DNA of 64,000 nt from Euclidia mi (GCA_944739405.2 OX123197.2:1743501-1807500); one strand, 5' to 3'; counted from the first letter of the stretch, positions 43,146 through 54,612 are shown. The notes: generated by a model not told the origin, from the sequence alone. Numbers and translations: made by a program.

Positions 43146-44355
43146 ATGACTCGTAAAATTGTTTATGGTGTACCACAAGGGACAGTAATAGGCCTTCTGC
43201 TATTCTTAATTTATATAAATGACATGCCAAAAGCTATTAATCATCAGAGCATACTATTTGCAGATGACAGTACAATTTTATATGTAGGACATGATGTTAA
43301 TACATTCGAAACACAAATAAATAACACATTAAACGACGTAGATGCTTGGCTAAAGAATAATAACCTAAATCTTAATTTTACTAAAATTAATATTATGCGT
43401 TTTAGACAAAAAGACAATAAAGACATAAATACATATTTATTTCTGCTTTTTTATTGTTTACAACACTTATACAAGTCAAAACCCTATTCTGGATGATGCC
43501 GGCTTTTCCTAGCTAAATGACTTCTTGAGAAGAAAGGCCGAAACAAACTCAGAGTCATTGTTTTTTTTGTCACTTCAATTTCTTTAGTCTTAGTCTAGTC
43601 TAGTCCACTGATTGCCGCATTCAACAGGAATCGTACGGCTCAACCTTGATTGAGGGAGCCAGCACGATCTGTATCACTATGCCTCCACGCCATCAGAAGG
43701 TGTATGCATAAGCATGTCAAATAAAATTCATAATAATCCTAATATATCGTATCTTGGACAAATAATTCAAGAAACACGTTCCAAAAAATTTCTAGGAATG
43801 TACATTGACAATAATATGACATTTTATACACAAATTACTGAACTTATTAATAAATATCTCGATTTTCATATGCATTATACATGCGTGGTAAAAAATTACA
43901 TCAAGAAGTCGTAATGTGTGCATATCATGGGTACGTTGAGTCAGTTTTAAAATACGGAGATATATTCTGGGGAAACTCAACTGGTAAAGAACAGGTGCTG
44001 ACAGCACAAAAGAGGTGTATACGAGCAAAATGGCATCTGCAAAAAACGGATTCATGTAAACCACATTTTCAACGACTGAAGCTACTCACATTTCCATCAA
44101 TATACATAATATACGAAATCGCTAATTTTGTTCAGACTAATCTACACCTTTTCCAAAAAACTAGTAGAATTCGTAGCAAATCACGCCTGTTTACCTTTCG
44201 AACAGCATTTATGCACGGTAGTGTATTTTGTATGGCTGTATAAGAATATAGGTAGTAAACTACCGAAAAGTATAAAAGATTCACTAAATGAAAACAGTTT
44301 TAAAACGAATCTTCGTAATTTTCTGGTTAAAAAAGCCTACTATTCTATAAAATAG
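43146..44355 (+). pseudogene. LINE D reverse transcriptase, partial and broken
   Basis: The first frame has VYGVPQGTVIGLLLFLIYIN, ILFADDSTILY and LKNNNLNLNFTK and then runs into the inserted LINE B tail. Beyond it, the RT resumes at 43726 with SYLGQIIQETRSKKFLGMYI, then in another frame VESVLKYGDIFWGNSTG and TAQKRCIRA, and ends in a third frame at LPKSIKDSLNENSFK to the stop at 44355. At least two indels besides the insertion inactivate it. The fingers and palm start and the endonuclease are absent, consistent with 5' truncation. Confidence 0.82.
43422..43719 (-). mobile_element. LINE B copy 3, 5'-truncated tail in LINE D
   Basis: Matches the last 0.37 kb of LINE B, with an internal deletion of about 90 bases near 43590. 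AATAAA flanks it at 43416-43421 and 43720-43725. Confidence 0.85.
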
Positions 44356-44637
44356 TTCTTAAAAGACAACAATATTTAAATAGGTAATTTATGATTTATG
44401 ATTTTGTGATATGGACTAAGATTTATAAATGTGTATAACCTAACATTATAATTAAATTGTAATGTTGTATTTATTTATAATTATTGACATGAAATATCAT
44501 TTTAAGATATAATAATTGTGCAAATTATAATGTGTATAACAATAATGTGGTAAAATTCAGTGGACTCTCATATATTTTTTGTAACACATAATATGCAAAT
44601 ACAGGTATTTGCAAATATAGTGATTTGATTTGATTTA

Positions 44638-45178
44638 GATTCAATCGGCTTTTTTTTCCTTTTTCGTGTGTATGTGTGTGGCCTAATCTCGTGTCAGAGT
44701 TTATAGAGTGGGCTGTGTAGTAAACAAGTTATGTAACCTTTGGGTTGATTTAAAAAGCCTTTGAATAAAATTATACATATCGTTATATACGGTAACGATA
44801 ACAGATTGCTGCGCAGTGTGTGTGTCTTAAATTATGTGGGTATCTTTTGCTAAATGGTGAAGTAAAGCATCGTGAGGAAACTTGCATATTTGAAAGTTCG
44901 CCAAAATGTTCGCGAAAGACTTATGAAATCCGCCAACCCGCAGCGTGGAAAGGTATGTTCTAACTATTCTCGATATAATCAATGCCTTTTCGTTGCGAGA
45001 AGAGGCCCAGTTATAGGGCATATATAATATATTTTCTATTTCTTTTTACCACATACACACCTCACCATCTAGTCCCAAACTAAGCAGAGCTTGTACTACG
45101 GGTACTAGATAATGGATAAACATAGATACTTATTTACTTTTTTTGTAAATACATACATGAATGTATGTATCTTCCTTG
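44638..45178. other. Intron sequence, nothing recognised
   Basis: No feature supported; a short TGTATG-type repeat near 45155 may be the tail of the LINE fragment that follows. Confidence 0.4.
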
Positions 45179-45179
45179 A

Positions 45180-45712
45180 CCGATTTCGGCCACGGCAACC
45201 TCTTCAACTCCTTGGCAGTAGTCGTTCGTGTGCTCGTTTGTGGCTTACATAGCCGATCTTATTGATGAAAACCCGTGCGCAATGCGGACAGGTTAGCACA
45301 CCGTTAATGTAGTTGTATACTATGGCACTAGGTGGGCGTGCCTTTAGCTCGTCGCGCTTAGCATCGAGCTCTCTGCAGCGGCTACTTTCAAATTCCTTGA
45401 CTTTTGCCTTTATTGAGGATCTCCATTCAGCTCGTGATGAGGCCATTTTCTCCCAATCAGAAGGCTCATATATATGGCACTGCACTTTTTCATATGACGC
45501 TTTAGCACATCCTTATACCTGAGGAGTTTTCCGCCATGCATTCGCTTGCCTTCCTCAAGTTCTGAGAAAAATATGCTTTTTGCCACACGGTCATTCGACA
45601 TTCTGGAGATATGGCCGCACCAACGAAGCTGTCGCCGGATAATATAGGCTTCAATTCCCTCCACACTAGCTCTTCGTAACACTTCCGTATTCCGAACATA
45701 ATCAGACCACCG
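45180..45712 (-). pseudogene. LINE fragment: RT C-terminus and zinc finger, RTE-like
   Basis: Minus-strand frames give RRQLRWCGHISRMSNDRVAK and GGKLLRYKDVLKRHMKKC, then after a shift near 45480 DWEKMASSRAEWRSSI and a C-terminal finger LTCPHCARVFINKIGYVSH. This is the same architecture as the C-terminus of the complete element at 28460-31621 but a diverged family. Only the last 0.5 kb is present, so it is a 5'-truncated dead copy. Confidence 0.82.
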
Positions 45713-45772
45713 GATGTTTAAAATACATATTATACATACATATTATACATAGAAACACCCATATTAAGCCTG

Positions 45773-45832
45773 ATGGTTTTGATTTTGACTGACTTTCAAT
45801 TGGATATTCCAATTGAAAGTCAAAATCAAAAC
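45773..45832. repeat. Near-perfect 60-bp palindrome
   Basis: The arms GTTTTGATTTTGACT..ACTTTCAATTGGA and their inverse differ only by four extra bases (TGAC) in the left arm. Confidence 0.9.
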
Positions 45833-46010
45833 AATGCATCTTACTAAAACACAAACGTTAATTTCCACCTGATAACGCAACTGTGTGTCAGCTCTGAACT
45901 TGAACTAATCAGACCTGCTCCGCACTGCATCGGGAATATTAACTAGTTGCTTGTTTCACTCAAAACGTTCGTTACTGCTCTGATTTAAAATTAGCTTCAT
46001 GGACGGTGCT

Positions 46011-46330
46011 AATAGGGTATTTGACTAAAAAATCGAATTAGTCCGTCAGATAGATTTCCAAAAAAATATTGGACACGTATATTTTCTTTCGTCACGTAAA
46101 AAAAAATTAAGACGATAAACTTCGCTGAAAATTCGTGTGACGTCACTTGCCAGAAAACTTTTTACTGGCAAGTGACGTTACAAGCCCCCACTCTTATGCG
46201 TTTCTCCATCTTTGATGCGGTTTATCTTCGTAATTTTTTACTAATGTGAAGAAACAAAAAATACGTATCCAATATTTTTCGATAATCTAACTGACGGACT
46301 AATTCGATTTTTTTAGTCAAATACCCTATT
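46011..46330. mobile_element. MITE with about 40-bp terminal inverted repeats
   Basis: AATAGGGTATTTGACTAAA at the left end and its inverse at the right end (TTTAGTCAAATACCCTATT), continuing through GAATTAGTCCGTCAG. A second hairpin (ACGTCACTTGCCAG and inverse) sits in the centre near 46138-46183. Non-coding. Confidence 0.85.
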
Positions 46331-46575
46331 CAGGGTTGTGAACTTGAGCAATTATGACGATAACACACAGAAGAGAGAGATAATAAATTGTGCCCACTAC
46401 ACGAAACCGCGAAATTCGTTTATACTTTATTTATTTTACCGTTTTTTGTAGAACTGATAAAAGTATACTATTTTTTCATTTGATATGTTCTATCTTGACA
46501 ACACTTATTATTGTATATTTTTTGTCGCATCTATTCAATTTCACCCTGTATATACAAAGTACTATTTAATTACTA

Positions 46576-46850
46576 GCGGCGATAGCCCAGTGGTGTACGT
46601 AACGGTCTGCCGAGACGATGGTCTCGGGTTCGATCCCCAGTTACCCCGGGCACACACCTCTGACTTTTCGAAGTTATGTGTGCATTAAAATGTTAATTAT
46701 CACTCGCTTCACAACGTGCCCGGTAGATGGCAATAGACCCGCCCCCTATTACATTGGGACCGAAACATAACTGGCGAAATGTGGGTGTGTAATACACATC
46801 TGCCTACCCCTTCGCGGATAAAAGGCGTGAAGTTATGTTATATTTATACA
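46576..46850 (+). mobile_element. SINE family 4 (mosaic), copy 1
   Basis: A box GATAGCCCAGTGG and B box GGGTTCGATCCCC; the next segment (CTGACTTTTCGAAGTTATGTG) matches family 3 while the 3' part (AATAGACCCGCCCCCTATTA ... CCTACCCCTTCG.GGATAAAAGGCGTGA) matches family 2. Confidence 0.85.
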
Positions 46851-47110
46851 AATTAGATGTTGTCCGTAATATCATGCTTGCAATAAAGTCATAATTCTCA
46901 ACTAATCTCGACCCCTATTTTACCACCCTTTGAGCTGAAATATTCAAAGTCAAAGTAAAAATCCTTTATTCATTTGGGTCACAATGTGACGCTTATGAAC
47001 GTCTAAAATAATAAATTTTAAAATAATTACTTAAAGATTCACAAAGCAACGGCGTAGAACCATGAGAAAGAACGGGCAATAAAACTCACGGTCACTCTTT
47101 TTCATCGCCA

Positions 47111-47632
47111 GGTTTTGCATAATACACATAATTTACATTTTGTAAGGTGCTGCAACTGATACACCTTCTATTTCACTTGTATATATTTAATGTACATAAT
47201 AATACTCAAGCATAATACGGTTTTGCATAATACACATAATTTACATTTTGTAAGGTGCTGCAACTGATACACCTTCTGTTTCACTTGTATATATTTAACA
47301 CATAACATAACATATCTTCACGCCTTTTATCCCCGAAGGGGTAGGCAGAGGTGTATTACACACCCACACTTAGCCAGATATGTTTCGGTCCCAATGTAAT
47401 AGGGGGCGAGCCTATTGCCATCTACCGGGCACATTATTAAGCGAGCGATAATTAACATTTTTAATAGACACATAACTTCGAAAAGTCAGAGGTGTGTGCC
47501 CGAGGTACCTGGGGATCGAACCCGAGACCAACGTCTCGGCAGTCCGTTACGTACACCACTGGGCTACCGCCGCTTGCTTATATATGCGTTGCGTATATAT
47601 TTAATGTACATAATAATACTCAAGCATAATAC
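47111..47632 (-). repeat. 108-bp tandem duplication in LINE 3' UTR, second unit split by a SINE
   Basis: GGTTTTGCATAATACACATA starts at both 47111 and 47219; the first unit ends at 47218. The second unit is interrupted after 47298 by the SINE and resumes at 47593. The copy at 1-2620 has a single unit. Confidence 0.9.
47299..47592 (-). mobile_element. SINE family 4 (mosaic), copy 2
   Basis: Reverse-oriented relative of 46576-46850, with GGGGATCGAACCCGAGACC (inverse B box) and ACCACTGGGCTACC (inverse A box). Exact 12-bp target duplication GTATATATTTAA at 47287-47298 and 47593-47604. Confidence 0.92.
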
Positions 47633-48815
47633 TTAATTTTAATTTTGATGTTCATTTAGTTAGCCTTCTCAGAATAGACATGGTGAAACAGGAGCATCCA
47701 CTTATATTATATATTATACCTAATAATGCAGGCAATCCGCGAAAGTGATCAGAACCATGATGGAAAAGATGCAGTTAAATATTAAAATTTAATACCAGCC
47801 CGCAAGACCGTCATCGACCAGTCATCGCAAGTAGCACCCGTTCACGAGTATGACGCATGTGTCAGCCATCATCCCTCTCGCCATTTTAGAGGCACAGGGA
47901 TGACCCGACACACGACGCCACCACAAGAAATGACATTTTAGTGAGCATGACGACAACGGTATACGAACCGGCAGTAAGACATAAAGACATATTTATTTCT
48001 GCATTTTGGTTGTTTACAACACTTATACATGTCAAAACCCTATTCTAGATGAAGCCGGCTTTTCCTAGCTAAATGACTTCTTGAGAAGAAAGGCCGAAAC
48101 AAACTCAGAGTCATTGTTTTTTTTTGTCACTTCAATTTCTTTAGTCTTTTCTTCATCTTTTAAAGTCTAGACAAAAAAGGGTTTAGTATGCAAGTACAAT
48201 GCAGGAAATTATCTGACGCTTTTGACTGACTCGGCCCACTGATGGCCCGCATTCAACAGCAATCGTACGGCTCAACCTTAATTGAGGGAGCCAGCACGAT
48301 CTGTATCACTATGCCTCCACGCCATCAGAAGGTGTATGCATAAGCATGTCAGCCTAAGCCATCAGACAGGTTGCCACATCTATTTGTTTATATGTTTAAT
48401 AATGCCCACATCTTACTCACAACTTTACATGCTAATACACAGTAAAATACATGTTGCAAACAATAAGTAAAAATAATAAAAATTTAAACAATAAAATGTC
48501 ATATATTTAAAATATCATAAAATATTATTAAATGTCAGAAAAAAATATTGAATGTCAATTTATGAATAATAATATATTACTTAAGTAATTTTAAATGTCA
48601 AAAGAAAATAAATAAAATAACAATGTCAAATCAAACAATGTCAAAACAAAATAAATAAAATTACAAATGTCAAATTAAAAATGTCAAAATGTAAAAATAT
48701 AAGTATTACAAATGTAAATAAAAATATCATGTCACTAATTTCAAAATGTCAAAATTCATAATTTTTAAACTCAATTCCAGGCATTTTTGTCAGCTAAATA
48801 ATCTTTAACTGTAAA

Positions 48816-51530
48816 TTAATATATAATATAATTAAATACTTTGAATTTATTAATACTTAGTTCCTGAATATTGCCTGGAATTTTGTTGTAAAAACGTATG
48901 CTTTGACACTTGTATGAGTTACTTATTTTTTGTAGTCTAGTTGAAGGTAGAACAAGTTTGTTTTTATTTCGTGTGTTTAAATTATGAATGTCGCTGAATT
49001 TAGAAAACATATTCATATTTTTCCCGACATATAACAAGTTCTCATAAATGTATTGAGATGCGACAGTCATTATCTTAATTTCTTTAAATTTTTCCCTCAG
49101 TGAATGCCTTGAACCAAGACTGTAGATTGCACGAATAGCCCGCTTCTGCAGTACAAACACAGTTTGAATGTCAGCTGCGTTGCCCCATAATAAAATGCCA
49201 TATGACATTATGCTGTGGAAATAACTAAAATATACTAATCTGGCCGTATCTATATCAGTTAACTGACGAATTTTGTAAAACGACAACTGACCTATATGTG
49301 GGCCCCACTGTAGCTTAGAATCTAAGGTTATGCCTAAGAATACGGTGTTATCTATAAGATCCAACTCTTCTCCATTCAAACATATGTTAGGTTTAACTTG
49401 TTTTACATTCGGTCTTGAAAATCGTATACATTTTGTTTTTCTTTTATTTAACAGTAAATTGTTAGCTGTAAACCATTTAACTACTTTAGAGAGAGCGTTA
49501 TTTACATCGTCATTATTTGATTGTTGTCGTCTTAGTTTAAAAATAAGTGATGTATCATCAGCAAATAACACTATCTCTTCATTATTTTGCATAATGTATG
49601 GCAAATCATTAATATATACAAGGAAAAGGAATGGACCAACAATTGAACCTTGCGGCACTCCCATTGTGACCACTGAACCCATAGAAACTTTTCCATTTAC
49701 CTCAACTCTCTGTATCCTATTACTCAAATATGATGTTAGGAGATCCAAAGCAGTGTTCTTAACTCCATAGTAATGTAATTTCCTGATCAATGTTTCATGA
49801 AACACGCAATCAAAAGCCTTAGATAAGTCACAAAAGACTCCCAGAGCATTATGCGACTCCTCCCAGGCATCAAAAATACTATCTAAAAGCTCAACTCCAG
49901 CATCGGTAGTTGAGCGACCCCTAGTAAAACCAAATTGTTTTTCATGTAACAGCTTATTGTTACTAAAATGAATTTGAAGCTGACCTAGAATTAATTTTTC
50001 AAAAATTTTACTAAACGTGGGTAGCACAGATATTGGCCTATAATTTGTGGGGTCAGATGTGCTACCTGATTTAAATAACGGAATTACTTTACTACTTTTC
50101 ATTTGATCAGGAAACACACCACAGTCAATGCATCTATTGAAAATCATTGCCAGTTCCGGTGCTACTGTGTTGATTATAGATTTCGTAATCACAACAGAAT
50201 TGCCCCAAAGATCACTAGTCTTCTTCAAATTAAGGGTATTAAAAGTGTTTACAATATCTCTGTCAGTGACATAACTAAAACTAAATTCAATGTTACACCT
50301 ATTGACATTTTGTTTCAATAGAGATTCGGCGTCATTAGGGGACGAGTTGAGGGATTTAGTGGTTGAGACTGGAATGTCAAAATCTGACTTTAATATCTTT
50401 TTATTTAATTGAAGAGTGTAATCGTTACTTTTAATCTTGACCCTTCCAGTCTCAATGTTTATAATATGCCATGTTGCTTTTATTTTAGTGTCACTGTTTT
50501 TAATTTTTGATTTTAAATAAAGTGTCTTAGCTTCACGACAAATCTTTTAAAATAACTTGGAATAATTTCTTACATATTGACAAAATTGTTCATCATTTTT
50601 ATTAATTACTTTCTGTTCATATAATTCGTAAAGCTTATTTCTACTTTTATAAATTCCAGTGGTTGCCCATTCACTGAAGGATGTAGTACCAGCAACTGAG
50701 ATCCTCTTAGGGACAAAGATAGAATTGAATATAGTACAGTACATGTCAAAGAAAGAATTGTACAACTTATTAGGATCGTTATTATAGCATAAGTATGGTA
50801 ATGTACTTGTGAGTTTATCCTTAAGTCCCTCCAGACGACGCAACATTTTTGGCACCACACTCAATTCCTTTCTACCTACTTTTTTAGACTGCATAGCAAA
50901 TGTTATAGATTGTCCACAATGATCTGATGTTAATTTGTTAATTATTTGCTTTCTAACTGGTACAATATCTGTAAATATATTGTCTATACAAGTAAATGTC
51001 GTGGAAGTTATCCTGGTGGGTTCCAAAAATAAGCATGCAAGATTATATGACTTGAACAAATTCTTAATTTTGGGGCAATTCAGGGAATCTTCTAGTAAAT
51101 TAATATTAAAATCGCCACCTACTATTATAGATTTATTTTGTTGGCATAGCTTCCGTAAAACATCATCCATGACACTTTCAAAGTTGTCATAGCAGGATGA
51201 TGGTGACCTATACACACTCAAAACAAGAAGTTGGTCCAACTCCACACAGGCTATTTCAACTGTCCGTTCAACAGATAAACTAACAATGTCACTACGATTC
51301 TTAAATTTAAGCAGCTTGTTAACTAAAATCAACGATCCACCATGTATTGCATTTTGTCTGCTGAACGAACTACCAACTAGATGGTTATTAAAATTGCACA
51401 TGAACTGGTGATCTTTAAGCCAATGTTCTGTTATACACAAAATATCGACGCATTCACCGTTCATGAACAACTCTTCTAAATCTTTATTTGACATACCTTG
51501 TATATTTTGATGTACCAGTTTTAATACTTG
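48816..51530 (-). pseudogene. LINE E ORF2: endonuclease and reverse transcriptase, one in-frame stop
   Basis: The endonuclease starts with LVHQNIQGM (about 51510), then ILCITEHWL, VLSVYRSPSS, IIVGGDFNINLL and TSDHCGQSI. The frame meets a TAA at 50547-50549 and continues in the same frame (KICREAKTLYLKSKIKNS) into the RT: NYRPISVLPTFSKIFEKL, QFGFTRGRSTTDAGVELL, LSKAFDCVF, GVPQGSIVGPFLFLVYIN and LFADDTSLIF. The last residues (NYIIY) replace the family C-terminus preserved at 11123. Upstream the frame is open to about 51645 without ATG, and the first ATG (51494) lies after the first endonuclease strand. So the stop and the altered end break the gene, and the native start is unclear. Confidence 0.88.
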
Positions 51531-51634
51531 TGAATTTCTAAATGAATTGTTAGTTGGATTGGGCTTATTCGTACATACCAGCCCATTATGAATGAAAGTG
51601 TCATTGCAAGAGGTGTTCTCTATTGTCGAATTAT

Positions 51635-53247
51635 TTAATTTAAATTAATAGAAATGTCAGACTGTGTAGCCAAAATACTGGCTGAATCATTATATATGTC
51701 ATTTTGTTGCTGTATAGGGGCAACACGTTTATTAGCCAAATTCTTGGCTGAAATGTCAATACAAAATTCTAGCGACTCAGCTAGTTGTCTTTTATAATAA
51801 GAATTCAGATAACAAGTATCTTGCGTCAAATGTAAAGCTTTACTAACATAATTGTTAGAGTCAAAAACATGAAATTGATAATTATTGTATGACCAACTAC
51901 ACAAATTTATGTCAAGACTATGTCTAATATTATTTTCTTTCTGTGGCAACCCTTTACTGAAAGGTAAAGTGAGCATAATAATTTGATTTAAATTTAATTC
52001 ACATAATTTACTGTAATAATAGAATAAAAGTCTTTTATTTAAAGATCCTCTTTTACCAAGTAGGATCAATAAAGTTGTATCCTGGTCAAAATTGAAGTTT
52101 ATAATTTTATCTAAAATAGCAATGGAACTTAACCCAGGCAAACAGTAGTTCATCACTAACCCATCACTATATGTGTTCGCCAACAAATGACCCATACCTT
52201 TTCCAATCTCGTCACTAAATATTATCTCTTTATTTTTATTTTGTAATATAGTTTTACTGTCTAGTTTGTTATTTTTTAATTTATTTAGAGTGTGTTTAAT
52301 ATTTGAATTTGTATTGTTTAAAGAACTATTTGGCAAAACTGGGTCACATGTTGGCAATGAGCAAGCTGGCGAGTGTTGGTGGTTGAACAGGATGTCATTG
52401 TTCAATGGTATTGAGCATTTGTTACTATTTGATGCCACCAACTCATTCATTGCCAATATGTACTCTTTCATTTGTAGTTCAGAGCTTTTATATTTATTTG
52501 TCATTGATACTAATTTGTCACTAAGATTATTTAATTCTACCTGCAAATTATTTATTTCTAATTTATGTTTCAAATTATTTTGGTGATATTTCTGTGTGTA
52601 TATTTTTAATTTTTCAAGAGCAAGTAATCTTTCCCTATTTAACTTGACATTTTTTATGAAAAATTTTTGTCTGTGAACTAATTTTTGGGTCTTTTTTATG
52701 AATTTGTTTATTTTGACATATTTCTTAATTCTATTCCTACTACCCCTAATCAATTTTATTGAATTATTTGATTCTTTGCACACTGAGAGACTATTTGGAA
52801 ATGATGCTTTAGAATTATTGATGTCAGTAATCATGCATGGAGCATTAACCACCAGCTCATCGAACAGACTTTGATTTGCCGAGGTAGTGATCTGTTCTTG
52901 GGTGAATTCTAGATGTCTTATTCTACTATTTGCCTCATGTAACTGTTTGTCTAGAAACTGAATACGGTCAAGTGCTAGTTCGTACTGTGAGCTACACTCA
53001 GCAAACCCGTCCACAATGAGCTGGAGTCCATCCCGAGCACTCATGGCATCAGAGAATTGAGTATGTAGCTGAGCCATTTCACATTTTAATATCTTATTTT
53101 TTCCAGTAAGTTCAACATTTCTTTCTCGTTATCTTCTCTTTCCTCTATCAGTTTGTTACACAACTCCTTAGAGGTCTTTAATTCAATTAAAGCCAGTTGG
53201 AGTTTAGACTCTTCCTGGCGAGCCAAAGCTTTACGAGTCATAATCAT
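51635..53247 (-). pseudogene. LINE E ORF1: coiled coil plus esterase-like domain, one frameshift
   Basis: From ATG 53247 (or 53241), a coiled coil rich in Glu, Lys and Leu runs to NLLEK, where an A-run near 53095 has lost one base; the other frame continues as NKILKCEMAQLHTQF. A long coiled coil and a Lys-rich region follow. The C-terminal third has FSDEIGKGMG, YCLPGLSSIAIL, TLLILLGKRGSLN and MLTLPFSKGL, a pattern like the SGNH/esterase domain known from CR1-group ORF1 proteins. The catalytic His block is not evident. ORF1 ends 10 bases into the upstream-open part of ORF2. Role by family: RNA binding and assembly of the element particle. Confidence 0.8.
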
Positions 53248-54331
53248 AGTGAAAAGAGAGAAATACAAGTACAAAGAAAGTTTTGTTCAAAAGTAAAGGA
53301 GAAGATTGAAATACGTAGTAATAGTAGAGTTTAAAGCTAAATATTATTGTAAGAAAGAACAGCTGATCTCGTTGAAAGTTGTGTAACCAACTAACAAGGT
53401 TTAGGTTATGTTTATGTAAGGTGATTATTTAAGAACTTGATAGCACTTTTTATTCGGAAATATACTAATTAAAACTATTTTATACGTATAAGTCGATTTT
53501 AGATCGTAGTTACAATGTTATACCTGTTTGTAAAATGACAATGCAAATTTAGCCGGTAGATTGGTTGTCAAAAAAGAAATCACAATAAACTCACCTTATT
53601 TTCACAGAAAACACTAATACTTTTATAGATTATTACAAATAACACATTTATTAAGTAATTAACTTGTAATAAACTTTAATTATTTGATTATTTTATATTT
53701 TTATTTGTAAAAAAATACGGGACAAGGTCGGATCAGCTGTTAACCTCAGTTGTTAAGAAGCAATCTATTGGTATACTGACCATGACCGCCAATTTTACCT
53801 CCATTTTCCAGATCGTTATTATTAACATAAATTAGTGGAACGCGTGAAAGAATGCAAATGGAGAAAGAATTTTGTGAAGGTGACAAATTAACAACGATAT
53901 GATCAGGGATAAATAATGTTAAACTGCATTCAACAAATCATAAAAATATCCAAATCCTGCAAAAATCATGTGTTCACGAGGCACCTCCACGCAACATGCT
54001 ACTTATCAAAACTATAATTTAACAAATTTATATAACAATTATATTAAACGGTCAGAAAATAAAATAAGCGTGAGTAAACAAGCCTAAGCCTATCCCCATG
54101 GTGTCATATTCAAAATCTCTTCCTTAGTAGGTGCTAAGGTTTTAAAAGGAACATACCAATTTTCATGGTTTAAGTGCTTCAAGTCTCTGCGATGATATGT
54201 CAGACAAGACAAGCGATTTTAGGTATTTATATGTAGCATATGACAACAGACACTGCCAAAACGCTTCACGTTACTGACTACCACATACTACCATATCAAT
54301 GAATTTTGTATAGTCACTCGTAATATTTTCC

Positions 54332-54601
54332 TCGACTGCCTCGTTGGTCTCGCGTTATGAATGTGCGCGTGGGATTGGGAGGTCTCGGGTTCGATTCCCG
54401 GGTCGGGCAAAGTGTTATTGTGTTTTTCCGTTAGGAAATTCTTAGTAGCAGCACGGAGTCTGGTAATGTGCCCGGTATGGCAATAGGCTCGCCCCCTATA
54501 TACGTGGGACGTAAAAATTTCTGGCGAAATGTTGGTGTAATATATTACACCTCTGCCTACCCCTTGGGGATACAGGCGTGAGTCTGTAAATAAAATAAAA
54601 A
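54332..54601 (+). mobile_element. SINE family 2, copy 4
   Basis: Complete: CGACTGCCTCGTTGGTCTC head, GGGTTCGATTCCCGGG B box, body and a TAAAATAAAAA tail. Perfect 11-bp target duplication TAATATTTTCC at 54321-54331 and 54602-54612. Probably one of the youngest SINE insertions here. Confidence 0.93.
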
Positions 54602-54612
54602 TAATATTTTCC

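Larger units (their letters stand above)
43100..44637 (+). mobile_element. LINE D fragment, 5'-truncated, with LINE B tail inserted
   Basis: RT from the GVPQG motif to the C-terminus, a 3' UTR of about 280 bases, and a (TGATT)n tail at 44620-44637. Interrupted at 43422-43719. Antisense to the host gene. Confidence 0.8.
47980..53753 (-). mobile_element. LINE E / LINE B family, near full-length copy
   Basis: A 5.8-kb CR1-like LINE with 5' UTR (53248-53753), ORF1, ORF2 and a 0.8-kb 3' UTR that ends in an ATGTCTTT-type repeat. Target duplication TAAGA on both sides. It is the reference copy for truncated members at 10249, 17920 and 43422. Its lesions are few: one base lost in ORF1, one stop in ORF2, and a replaced ORF2 C-terminus. 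Confidence 0.9.
46951..54180 (-). mobile_element. LINE family X copy 2 (3' part), split by LINE E
   Basis: 46951-47979 matches the reverse complement of about 1960-2620, and 53754 to about 54180 continues with about 1630-1960, including a short stretch of the ORF2 C-terminus. LINE E lies between, with TAAGA duplicated at 47975-47979 and 53754-53758. Confidence 0.88.

Noticed and set aside
54332..54420. tRNA-like sequence with A and B boxes (also at 38738, 40430, 41703, 46576, 39798)
   Set aside because: These are SINE heads: each is followed by a shared non-tRNA body and flanked by target duplications, and the cloverleaf is not intact.
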